Shown piece after piece: positions 1-12,400 of a stretch of DNA of 64,000 nt. Position 1 is the first letter of the stretch. The number at the start of each line of letters is the position of its first letter. Below the pieces are notes generated by a model, which did no database searches, was not told the DNA's origin, and saw only the letters and a program-made list of their open reading frames with translations. The translations under genes were made by a program, and so were the position numbers. The stretch covers positions 62,001 through 126,000 of the forward strand of contig NW_027307674.1 in assembly GCF_964275005.1 (NCBI RefSeq), in the 5' to 3' direction. Source of the stretch: Diadema setosum. Lineage: Eukaryota; Echinodermata; Echinoidea; Diadematoida; Diadematidae.

Positions 1-619
1 GACCAAGAGTAGTTAACAGGACATTAATGCCCAACAATATATTACATAAGACGTTGCGAATCTGTTCAGTGTGTACAAACAATCCATTCAATAAAAAAAA
101 AAAAACCTCGCTTTCTTTTGCGTTTAAAGAAATAATAAAGACGAGTAGTTTGTTATTTTGGGGAGAGATCATTCCTATATCTGGGCCCTGTATTTTTTTT
201 TTTGTGTGTGTGTTATGTCTGAGTACGTGGAAGGTTAAATGCGTCACTTTGGCAAGCAGGATACCAATGAATCAAATTATCATTTTTCTTTTTCTGACCA
301 TAAAGAGAGAGAACATGTGGTAACTGTTCGGTGGGAACTTTATTACATAAATATAAACTATAAAACACATCTGTTGTTTTCAATATATTTTTTTTTTAAT
401 ATACTTTTTTGGTATGAGGCAAATATCCGACATCATTCGTATTTCCTATGGCAGGTTTTTCAAAGCGAAAAAGGATATCTAGCAAATTCTTCCCCATACA
501 AAAATGCCATAATTATGGTACGGGGTAGATAATCATGCAGAGTAGAAGGAACACGTACAGTCTCTCAAAGTGTGCTCACAGTGTTACTATTGTCAAGTAT
601 GTGAAAGTACTCGAATTTT

Positions 620-1187
620 TTAAAGGACAAGTTCACCTTCATATACATGTGGATTGAGTGAGGGCAACAATATTAGTAGAACACATTAGTGAAAGTTTGG
701 GGAAAATCTGACAATCCGTTCAAAAGTTATGAATTTTTAAAGTATCTGTGCAATCACTGCTGGAGGAGAAGACTACTACAGTGTATGATGTCACATGCGT
801 ACAGCGATATAAGGAAAATAAAAAGAGAATTTCACAAAACTCGACTTTTTGAACAAAGTGCACATTTCTTCGACTTGTTACTGACTTATGTTAGGGGTAA
901 TAATTATTCCCCCTGACTTCTGAAAGACAGAAGTCAAGTGTTCTTTTATTATGTGAGAAAAGTGAGAATATCTTGAATTTTCTTCATACTTTCTTTATAT
1001 GGTTGTACTCATATGACATCACAAGCTATAGTAGTCTTCTCATCCAGCCGTGACTTAGCAGAAACTTCAAAAATTCATAACTTTCGAACGCATTGTCCGA
1101 TTTTCCTCAAACTCTCATCGTTGTGTTCTACTAATATTGCTGCATTCACTCAACCCACATGTCTATGAAGGTGTACTTGTCCTTTAA
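620..1187. mobile_element. Palindromic MITE, family 1
   Basis: Two long arms (about 620-815 and 990-1187) are inverted copies: TTAAAGGACAAGT at the left end answers ACTTGTCCTTTAA at the right. Both carry the AAAGTTATGAATTTTT and AGAAGACTACTA blocks. No coding capacity. The right end abuts the next MITE. Confidence 0.8.
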
Positions 1188-1794
1188 AGGAGAAATGCCG
1201 TCCAAATATAAGCTAGTCTGAATAGAAAGAGTAAAACCTTACGAGTTAAAAGGTAAAAATATGACTTAAATCAGATAAAAAATAAGGAAGTTATGATATT
1301 TTGAAGTTTCGCATTTTTTTTTTCAGGAAGCATCTCTTGAACGGTCAATATGAATAATTATGCAAATGACAAAGTGAGCATGCCATCCCCTCACAATTTG
1401 CCATGTAGTTTGTTCATAAAGTTTGAAATTTCCACTTTTTTCATTCAAACCCAATTATGTCCAAGGCACAAATCCTGATAATAACCTCTAACTGATCACT
1501 ATTATGAAGTTATTCAACCAGGAATAACATAATGTTTTTGACTTTAATGACAGATATGAATTATTTGTACACAAGCAATGGAAAATTACAAGGTTATGAC
1601 ATGGTCAGATCACTCATTTGCATAATATTATTCACAAACACTGTACAAGAACAGTTTTGCAGAAATTAACAAAACTTCCAAATGTCATAAGTTCCTTATT
1701 TCTAATCCAATTTCTGTCAAATTTTTACCGTTGACTTTGTAAAATTTTACTCGTTTCTATCAAACTAACTTATTTTGCATTGATTTCCTCTTTA
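1185..1794. mobile_element. Palindromic MITE, family 2, copy 1
   Basis: Inverted terminal arms start TAAAGGAGAAATG on the left and end in CATTGATTTCCTCTTTA on the right, with matching GTAAAA and AAGGAAGTTATGA blocks inward. Shares the family of 3915-4425. Confidence 0.7.
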
Positions 1795-2784
1795 GTAATG
1801 TGAAGATGATTTATCGTTGTGATGTGTGTGTGTGTTGTTGTTTTTTTCACAGAGTGTTCACATAGAGTGTTCTGGTTCACACTGTAAATTATGCATCACA
1901 ATGTGCCCACAAATTTAAAACAATTGGAATTACAAAATGTGACGAGCTATTTCACACTGTGTTCACAGGGTCTTCAAAATGTGTCTACGCTGTGTTTCAC
2001 ATTGATTTTTGTTTCACACTGTGGGAAACTAATCTGTTCAGCACCATCCCCCCCCCCACACACACACACGCATACACACAGTGACGCATTCCCTGGGAGA
2101 TCATGCATTACAGCAGCTGCTTCGGCCATCTTCAAATATATTGCAGCAATGGGCTAAGTTTCCGAAAAAGCGGAAGTGAAAGTGGTATCCTTTAAACAAA
2201 CATAATGAGTAACGGTACTTTCTCGTTGTGTAACGAGATTTATTAAAGTGATAAATCAAGTCATAACATTTCGTCTTCATCACTCTCTGACATTACCAAG
2301 CAGTAGGGGTAGGCCTATTGGCTGATTAAGCCATGTATGCAGAAGAAGAAAATTAATTTCATCTAAACGAGTGTTAACCGGAATTCCAGCAACAATTATC
2401 GAGGAGTATTATGATTCTTGCTTTCAAACAAAGGAACCACACATATTGTTTTGAAATGATATCAGACTGATGTTCGGCTTCAAGAGTTACAACATCACAC
2501 GTTAGATTGCTCAGACTCTTTTTCTGTTACATGCAATATTTTTGAAACGAGGTGCTCTTTATTTATATACCGCCCACGCATTAGCAAATAAATTATGAAG
2601 ATGCTGAAAGCACACAAATCTCCAATTGATCGAGTAGGCGAAATGTGAAGGGCTGATGAAGCAAGGATGCGTACCATCGAACATGATGTGTGTCATGTCC
2701 ATGAAATGAGAGTAGGGCTTTTAATTTGGAAATGCAGAAAAAAAAAAAAGAGAAAAAGACAATGAAAAAATGACCTGCCCTTAC

Positions 2785-2955
2785 CGTTGAGGGCATAGTT
2801 GAGCGAGTTGATGAGACACGATTTGCCAGCAGCAATTTCACCGAAGAAGACGACGTTCACCTTTGATGGTATTTTACCGCGAAGACGTACCTTGTATCTC
2901 GCCATTCCAGGAGCGTAACTCCATATTTTTCGTCGAAGTTTGTTTCGTTGATAAC
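2785..2955 (-). CDS. Gene A P-loop exon of IFI44-like GTPase
   Basis: 171 nt, phase 1 to 1, acceptor CTCTCAG, donor G|GTAAGG. Reads YQRNKLRRKIWSYAPG and later VNVVFFGEIAAGKSCLINSL. The Walker A octet GEIAAGKS is identical to that of gene B. The YKP motif before the P-loop is changed to YAP here. Confidence 0.87.
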
Positions 2956-5900
2956 CTGAGAGTACAAGCCGAGGTTTTAGATTGATTGGTGAAATCCAAA
3001 TAATGTCTAATATGTGTATGACAAAGTATTGCTTACATACCTTGATAGCTTCTCGTTATTTATTGATCTGGATGTATTCAGCAATCTATGAATCGGTGAA
3101 AAGTCAAAATCATTTGATTACGAATGCAAGTGCTAAACAAAACAAAAACAAAAACAAACAAACAAATGAGCAACAAAGTCATTGTTACATTCCTGGTCGG
3201 CTTTTTTTTGCAAATATTTTCAATTTTCAAAAACGATTAGATTAACGACTAACGTACGTACTTTTCTCCTTCAATTACTTGAATGCAATCGTAGTGGCAA
3301 TATCGACCATGAGAGCATGAAATAACAGGACTGCGTTATGACAGCCAACGGCCTTCTCTGCTGATGTCAAAAGTAAGACGAGACTTCTTTATGTACCAGG
3401 TTCGCAACCCAGACTCAGTCGACGGCAAGTCAAGTTCGCATATTCTCATACGCACAGACTCGCCCAATCCGATCGATAAATCGCTAAATATCACAGTGCA
3501 TTGAAAGAATGTCTCGCTATTCCAATCCTCTCACGTGTATCTAGCTTACATGACGTGGCGTTTGACCATCAAACGTTATGCCCTAGTGGATCTGCTAATA
3601 AATTTGAAGTTTCTGTCACTGTTTTTTCTTAAAAAGCCATGACACTACAATAATGTAGATACTGGTCATGTAAAAGAAAAATAATCAAAGATTAATTTGT
3701 TTGATAATATATATCTAATCTGAGCTTGACAGCTTCTATCTTTAATAAACAACCTCGATCACTTCATATTCATGTCTGTAGTAAAAAAAAATAAAAATCT
3801 GTGAAAGTTACATACATTTGAAATACCATAATGCTTTCTGTAAGAAAGCATGACTACGCTGGTGTCTGAGAATAGTGTGGCACACAGAAAGTTTACATCA
3901 TTGCACATAAATAGATAGAGGGAAAATCTAGTCCAAATATTAGCTAGTGTGATAAAAAAAGAGTAAAATGTTACGAGTTCAACGGTAAAAGTTTTGACTG
4001 AAATTTAGTGAAAATCGGATATTTGCTAATTTCCTCAAAACTGTTCTGGTACAGTGGATACGAAAATGGAAATGAGTGAGCTAACCATGTCAAAATCTCA
4101 CAATTTTCCATTGATATTGATTCTGAAACATTATGTTATTCCTGGTGAAATAACTTCAGAATAGTCATCAGTTATATATTCGAAAGAAAAACAGGAAATT
4201 TCAAAATGTTATGCATGTACAAACGATACAGTTAGTTGTGAGGGGTGACAGGCTCGCCTTGCCATTTGAATATTAATGTAGAACTGCCCCCCCCCCCCGG
4301 AGAAACTTCAAAATGTCCTAACTTCTTTATTTTTCATCCAATTTAAATTATACCGTTCTGTTAGACCGTAATGTCTTACTCTTTCTTATCAGACTAAGTT
4401 ATATCTGAACTTGATTCCCTTTTTACATCCCGTTTAACTTTTTGAAAATTTACAGAAATACAGGATGGATGTCGAGAGAAAAGTGGCTTTTGACTACAGA
4501 GCACAATTAAGCACATTTACGTGTAGACCCCAAAATTGAAACAAATTTTGTTGCTGCTGATGAATATTAATACCTACTTGCGCGCCCCGTATTAATACCA
4601 GAAGGACCAAAGAAAAAAAAATGAAGAAAGAAATTACATTACGTACAAAATTAATAAATGCCATTATTCATGTAAGGACCGTACAGGATATGTCTTTAAG
4701 TTTTATGTAATCTTACAAAATTAAATGTTCCATACACTCTCAAAAGTTGTGTGTTGTTTACTGTTTCTCCGAAGATAAACCTCTTGTAAGGAGACAATCA
4801 CGGAACCGGAGAAGCTCTGTCGGCTTGAATGTGTTCACTTGCGTTTGCGTTTTGCGTTTGATAATAATGTAGACCTACGGTTGGGATGATGTGGCAGTGA
4901 TTGCTGTTAAAAAAAGTAAACTCTTGAAAATTAATGATTCTTCACCTTCTCATCATTTGCTCAAGGACAGGAACCTTCCGAATTAAATGAAAGGCAAGTT
5001 CCACTTCGAGCCTCACTATTGAGAAGTATATTATGAAGGCTTATGTGCTGATGTAACACTATGAATTTGTCCGCAATAGCTGAGAGCCATGCCTAACGCT
5101 CAATCAATACACTACAACCCTGATCTCATTTCTAGTCAGCAATGCAATTACTTGTCACAACCTTTTATTATTACTTTTGTTGATATCACAGAAAAACCAA
5201 GAGTAATATGTTTTATAGGAACCCCCCCCCCCCTTCCCGACTCTGTTTAAGACGAGGACCGCAGACTTCGGAACAGTTACAAAATATAGAGCCAGTAGCT
5301 CCATATCTGTATTTTTTTTTCCAGCTAAAAATACGTCTGTGTATTGATACATTGATATGATTTGGTGTGTTTCAAATAAATACAGCAATTTTGACGCGTT
5401 TTTTAACACTTACCCCTTAAAACAAAACTTTATTGTTATTTGTAATACTAAAATTAATAATAACAGAAACCTTGTTTAATTAACTTCGTTCTTGTTTCAG
5501 AACTTTGTATTCAAACAAGATGTTTGAAAAAATAAATGACATGATGTATAGTTTCACTTCGACATGACTGAGGGGAAATAAAAGTTAACAAGATGAAAAT
5601 TGGTTTGTAAATTATTCAAATATGAAAAAGAAAACCAAAGTAAAACAAAGTGATCCAGAACAGAGTGACCGGTGCGGGAGGGGTTGGCTTGAGCGGCCAC
5701 GTTTGCTATTGTCAGTTTTTCTTTTTCTGTGAAATGCATGTGGAGTGAATATGCATGCAAATGAATGCTGTGAAAGATTAGCTGGTACCCGATCAACTGT
5801 TGTAAGTCCACTCAGAAGGACAAGAAAACGAGAGTGAAGTACCTTTTCCTGTTACCTCAACCGCTGCTGCAAGGGGGTCGAAATTAACATGAATGGTTAG

Positions 5901-8900
5901 GGACACCTTGATTGAAAGTTAGTGGTTATCAACAGAGCGGTATCAGCACCTTAACATTGCTCGGTTCCAATGGTGTTGAGTGGTCGGCTGTCATCAATTT
6001 GATTTAGGTGTAATAGCTTTAGTTACAAAAATAAAACCTTCACACCTTTCCACAGAAATCGTCGAGCAAGCAACAATAGGATGAAAACAGCGCATGGTAC
6101 ACCAATGGCCAGTCCGATGATGAGACCCAAGTTTTCACGTTTTCCTGGAAGTTTGGTACCTGCAGATACCATTGAACCATATAATTAGTCCATTACTTCA
6201 TTTACATGAATCATTGGATATACAGATACCCTTTGTGCATTCTGTGTAACGAGTAACAAAGCAAACTTAAATTTGATAGACTAGAATCAAATTAATTTGT
6301 ACTAATGTTGCGGGGGGGGGGGGGTAACCAAACAGTCGTAAGGCAATCTTTCTTTATTTATGACGAGAGAGGGCGCTATAATATGAATGTAAGAAAGACC
6401 CAAGTCCTTCATTCTTACATTCATATAACATTTAACTCATTTATTTCAGGCACTTCCGGGGGTAATTAGGATTTATCATTTATACACAAGATGAGTCCAT
6501 GCATAAGCTACAATTTCACATGTCAAACTGAATTTGGCCAAAAATTGGACTTGGGTCGTTCTTATATTCATAAATTATAATCAAATGTTTGCTGCAGTAA
6601 ACGCGCAAAGTCACAGTTTCCTTCCCCTCACATAATATAAGAATAATTCATGCCAAAATACCTAATTGGGATGAAACTCCTAGTAACTGACAAAAATCAA
6701 AGTTTCTGTTTTGTTTTCCATGGTCTGAGTTGTTTTTCTCAGAAATTTACCTAGTTTTAGCATAGATATAGTTTAGAAATTAGTCATTTCTTTAAGAGGA
6801 CTGCAAACTACAAACCCTGATGCTTTCAAGCAGTCAACCCCCCCCCCCCACGTCCGATAACTTTGAGTCAGTATTAGTATAATAAGTTAAAATGCTCGTG
6901 TATTTCAGTTCGTAATATTTCCTTGTTTACATTGCTGTTATTTTGTAACGTTGTGTGTATTAAAATGTTTTATAGCAATAATTCAAAAAATCAAAATGTA
7001 ATCATACCATGCACCAATAGATTGTCATACAGGTTACCACTGACGATAAAAATGTTAGTCCGATGTTGTTACAAAACATGCTATTTAAATTCATCATTTT
7101 CTACCACTCATGTTCTTCTAACTGCCAGAAAATAACCATTGCCCTTCATCGAACCAAAGAAACACCAATTATTCAGTATTTTGAGCAAAGCCACAAAAAG
7201 AAATCATGGACAAACATACACGGTGTTGTGTGCCCATGTTATTTATCATGACCATGATGACTATAATCTCATAAACTTAAGATTTAACTTGTTTATCTGA
7301 ATCAATGAGGGGGCAATTAGATAAGTAGTTGCTATATGCACTGATATTAGTCGGAAACACAAGGTAATCAACGTTTCAGGAACCTGAAGGTGGAGGCAGA
7401 ACAGTGATTTCAGCGCTAGACGTTCCATTTACAGATTCCCCGGTAGCCGTGCACATGAAAGTTTGTTCAGTCTCTTGTTTGGCTGAAACAGTGATTATCT
7501 CCAACCTCTCGTATGTGTCATCAGGGAGTAGTGTCTGTTGTGAAACCACGGAATTCAGTGTCTTTCCCGACTCCTCTGTCCAGAGCATGGTAACGTTAGG
7601 CTTGAATCCACTCACGACACACGTAAAGTCAATCGAAGAAGTATTCAAGGGAGTTTGGTATGTACAACGGCTTGGATTCGGCTGCCCTTTGTCGACGCAT
7701 TCCTCGATTGCATGTTGAGATGCCATTGCTGTGGAAAGAAGAAATTGTATTTGAAAAACATTCAATTCCAAACTTTGTTGCCGCCCCCCCCCCCCCACCA
7801 TAACACAAAAACACACAAACAAATATGCGTATTTGTGACTATTTTCATTTTGTCAAAAATTTCTAAGGCATGAAAAAAAAAAATAATTTGCTTTAACTGG
7901 CCTGTTGATACGATAACAATGATAACATTTTGTTGAAGTCGAATCACTCTGGCGCGACTTCGTGATCTTTTCACCGCAAGGTTGTCCTAATGGTTTATGC
8001 AACAGTGAACTATCTTGGAAAAACTAGTTGCACTGGTCAAGTCAATTTTATCGCCCCTAGATGGACTCATCCGTGACATAACACTACCACAGATGCCAAA
8101 GTAGCAGTATTGATTCCTTTCAAAATGGCTTTTCCAACTGCCTTCACGTTTGACATGTGATAGGTGGTTTTGTGATTTTCCTCATTGACAGAATCGATGG
8201 AATGACGAATAGATTATTTTGCAGAGCTTGGCTGTTAGGTCCTTATAACAGATATCTTATTCCTATTTGCCATTTTTGTAAATGCCGATTTTCACTCATT
8301 CTTTGGTAGTAGGTAATTCCATTTTCATGTGTCGTCCAATATCTAAAGCATAAGTCTGAATGCAAAGTACAAAGATAAACTGACAAAAAAATGTGTTTGT
8401 ATCAGATTAGGTAGGTGACTAATATTTCCAGTCCATGATCCCATATCAACAGCGGAGCAGAAGAATCATTTGCCTCACAAAGACAAGTTAGAACTAAAAA
8501 AAAAAAATTTAAAAAGGAAAACAAAGGAAAACATTTTCCATGCTTTGTTTGTGGCATTTTGTTGGTCAGAAATAACAACCGGGTCCGCAGTCGTTGATTA
8601 TTGATGCCAATTATAATCAATGATCTGCAGTTATAGTGATCACGCAACTGGCTTTTTGTAACTTTGTATTTGGAAAGCCCATGAGGTGGGTAGTATACGA
8701 GCAATAACTCACAGCTCACAGTCACGCGGGAGGAATTAGAGAAATTCTCGAAGGTCTGAAGCACCACTTGGCAGATATAAAGACCCTCATCTGCTACTTC
8801 CAGGTCTGTTATGAAAAGGTTGAAGTTCTCGTCGATGTCGAACCGTTCCTCCATGCTCACGAAATTCCCGTCGTAGAATGCCTTACTCGTCGACAGCTCG

Positions 8901-9371
8901 GGATTTGACATGCTCTCCTTGACCCAGTACACAGCAAGAGGCTCATCCTTGAAGTCGCACGGCAATTGGATGTCTTCCCCTGTCCATCCATGGATTGAAG
9001 GGGCCGTGTCTATGACTGGGACTAAACGACAGGAAACGTTTATAATATGACGTGTCATTTGTGTCTGCTACAAGAATGATCCATGGCACAAAGAAGGTTC
9101 TGTGAGTAACAGATAAATTAGATAATATGTTACGTGCATATACTTATATTTATGACTGGGATAATGTGCACTGTGTTCATCCTGCTCAAATGATTATCCA
9201 ATGCATTCCTTTTGCTTTTATATCAATTGAATATTTCTAATAATCTTTTCGATGTTTGCTCAAATGAAGACTGATGAAATATCTTAATTTAGGTATTTTT
9301 CTGTAATCTCATACCAGTTGGTTATGGTGCAGGGGTGAGTACAATGCTATTTACAGCTCTGAAGAAAGTGG

Positions 9372-9405
<34 letters not shown>

Positions 9406-12400
9406 TAATAAAATTAAATATTTGTTTAAAAAAAAAAACATTTGAATCCCTGGTTCTGTTTTATCCCCTGGCAAGTATGTAAATGGATTTATGAAACGGT
9501 TAATTTCTTTTGGAAAACACAAGTGGAGTGGGTTAAGTTCAAAGTTTGCGTTACCATATTCCGTTGTTGCAGATGATGTGTGATGTCGAAGCAGTAGGAG
9601 AACAATATAGCTGGTATGGTTAAGAGCAAGTTCATAAATTGCTTTCCATAAAGTATCATGTTATCCATAATGATTATTGAATGATATATCGTAAATTTTA
9701 TGTCTAATACAGTTGTACCAGAGAGCTATTTCATTGTTGGTCAATGAGGATGAACATTAGGGTCCATTCGCAACTTTCCCTAGAAGGGTAATGAAATTAA
9801 ATTGTTTCGCAATTTTCATCCACAAAATTCTTTCCCCAGTAGGTCCTTCCTAATGTGTCATGACAACAACAACAAAAATTACTTACTGGTAACCGCCAGA
9901 TTAGTTGAATTGAATAGAATTTCGAAATCTTCCAACATCACTTCGCAATAGTAGCGACCCTCATCTGCCACTTGCAAGTTGGTGATGACGAGACTAAAAT
10001 TCTCATCGATGTTAAATCGTTTCTCTTCGCTCGCAAAGTACCCATCGAAGAATGAAGCTTTCCTTGTCTCAACTGTCTGATTTGAAATGCTCTCCTTCGT
10101 CCAAAACACGGCAAGAGGCGCCTCCTTTGAGTGACATGGCAGTCGGATGTCTTCCCATTTCCATCCCCGAAAGGTGGGGACAGTCCCTAGAACTAAGGCT
10201 AGACAATGGGAGAATATTAGTAAGATGAGTTCGTTCTTTTTATTGATGCATAGTGCTTGTAAAGTCAACATTTGCTGATGAACCTGCCTAATAGGCGAAC
10301 AGAGTTGGCAATGTATGTGTTTTTGTGGGCAATGTATGTGTTTTTCGTTTGAGTTTTTTTTTTCTCCTTTGTCTCTTCGTTGTTTTTTTTTTTCCTTTTC
10401 TAACACTAACCTAACAATATTACCTTGGTACTTTTATTCTCAATATTGTGCGTGTTTCAGTTAAGTTCAATATCATTTGTAACCTTTGATTTTAAGAAGT
10501 GGAGATGGCAGTTAATTCTGACTATACATGCCCAGAACATTTTGATATTTCAGTCAGCAACAAACCAATAAATGAACAGTGTATTGATTAGATCGGACTC
10601 CTTGACAATGGATTACAGTCAGAACAGTTTAAAAACACTGAAAACGTTAATTCCTTCGGTGAAACAATGTCAAAAGTAACGGCTGGAATTCTTGAATCTA
10701 TATAGAACCAAGTCCTCGAAAATTATCCTATTTCTACATTCAAAATGAAACGAGTACTGATTGAAATAAATGATTGAACTGATTGTTGTGTCAGTACTCC
10801 ATGACATCTGTTTTACCCTACAGATGGGTGGGTGTAAACGACACAAGATGACAAGTCATTCTTCTATTTGTATTGTTTTTAATGATTGTCTTCATTTTTT
10901 TTTCCACTAACCCCTTTTATGGTATTTTGTGGTGTTCACACTCAGGTTTTATCAATTGTGCGTCATTAGAGTAATTACACAGGGCTTTTTCTTTTTTCTT
11001 TTGAATAATTCCCTTCGTCTACGCCAACTTCTGTATGTATGTCAGTCTCCATGGTCTCGTATCTTTTAAAGCGTGTATTGATTTGTGTATGTGTGCTACT
11101 TGTACATGATTTTTGTGACGTCTATTGTAGTCCAGTGATTTATCGTGTATTATGTACACAGGGCTCCCCTAGAAAGCAGTTAGATGACAGAATAAACAAA
11201 TGAATATCTAAATAAATAAATGAATACACCTCGATAATCTCGCTTTACTGCTTTATCTGTTGATGTGTTATATGGTGTATGGGGGTAGGAGTGATCCAGA
11301 GTCATGTGCCTAGTGCCAAATGGATTGATTACTTGAAGAAGCATGAAATACTATAAACTTTGATATTAAAGCCAGCAGTATCATTCCATGTCAATCGGTA
11401 TCATATTACAATTTTAGAATCCATTGTTATCAAACGTTGGGTTTTCGCATTTTATAGTTTTCCTTCCGAAAGAGGGGATGCAAGTTATACCAACTATGCA
11501 TACTTACCAGATTTTTGTTTTCAATATTATCGCAAGACAGTGTACTCTGATAGTGAACTCTGGAAGAACAACGCCATGTCGTGAGTTTTAAAGTAATTCT
11601 AGTGGGTGTAAACATTTCTGCTGATGTATAGCACTTCGAGTTCTTAGGTATTTTTGGTTCAAGTATACAAGTGATAAAGAGAAAATGTATTTCTTAACAC
11701 GAGCTTGGCTAATATTTTGATGAACATTCCATTACAGAATATGTTTCATCACGGGAAGACATATTAAAAAGAACAAGTTAATCTGGTAGATCGACATTTC
11801 AAGATTATCAAGCTTTTTTTTTTAACAATAGGAAGATTATCAATTCACTTGGTCGAGAGGAAGTTTTATTCAAGTTCTATGGATACCTTGATAGATACCC
11901 CCCTCCCCCCTCCATATCAATGACATAGGCCTAATTCTTCACAATCTGAGTGCATCCGTGCATATTCGCTATGTGGCCTTTGATACAATTATAGACAGTC
12001 TACTAAGGTCGCTTGAGTCACATTGTGTCGCTTTTACGTCTGTAACACCTTGTACCGTTCATGACAATATTTCGGTCCAAACATGCTAAAAGTTGCATTC
12101 ATTCAGTTTCCGTCATGACATGTGCGGGAATCGAAATGAGGGTATTGGCGTAAATTATGAGATGAGTTATGTATTATTTATGTACGTAGTCGATATAAAA
12201 CAGATTATAATTTGGTTGTGTTACTTCTTTGTCGTAGAAGGGGGTTGCGGGGATTGAGAGAGATTTCGTGAATTCTATACAGCAACATGCCTACATTTGG
12301 GATAAAAGTGGGCTAATGTGTATACCCATCATTACGTTTTAAGATACTAATAAGTCCTAAATGAAATGAATCACACTCAGAAGAGTCTCGTCTACGTCCA

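Larger units (their letters stand above)
1..2784. other. Intron or flank left of gene A P-loop exon
   Basis: No exon recognised; the next gene A exon (G3) must be farther left. The stretch holds two abutting palindromic MITEs (620-1794). It also has a run of imperfect TTCACACTGTG motifs at about 1845-2035 and short C and CA runs near 2050. Confidence 0.5.

Noticed and set aside
2785-2955. GIMAP/AIG1-type or dynamin-type GTPase identity
   Set aside because: The YKP segment before the P-loop, the HCAVFV strand and the NYT...LWSAL tail fit IFI44-type proteins better than AIG1 or dynamin. A profile search could still change this.
5843-5866. Possible 24-nt microexon (AVEVTGK) in gene A
   Set aside because: Borders and phase fit, but it is too short, has no homologue in gene B, and direct splicing without it is equally in frame.
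8402-8712. Open frame continuing past the second V-set exon of gene A
   Set aside because: It lies beyond a good GTGAGT donor that keeps phase with the next Ig exon, and it reads as low-complexity, non-Ig sequence. Treated as intron.
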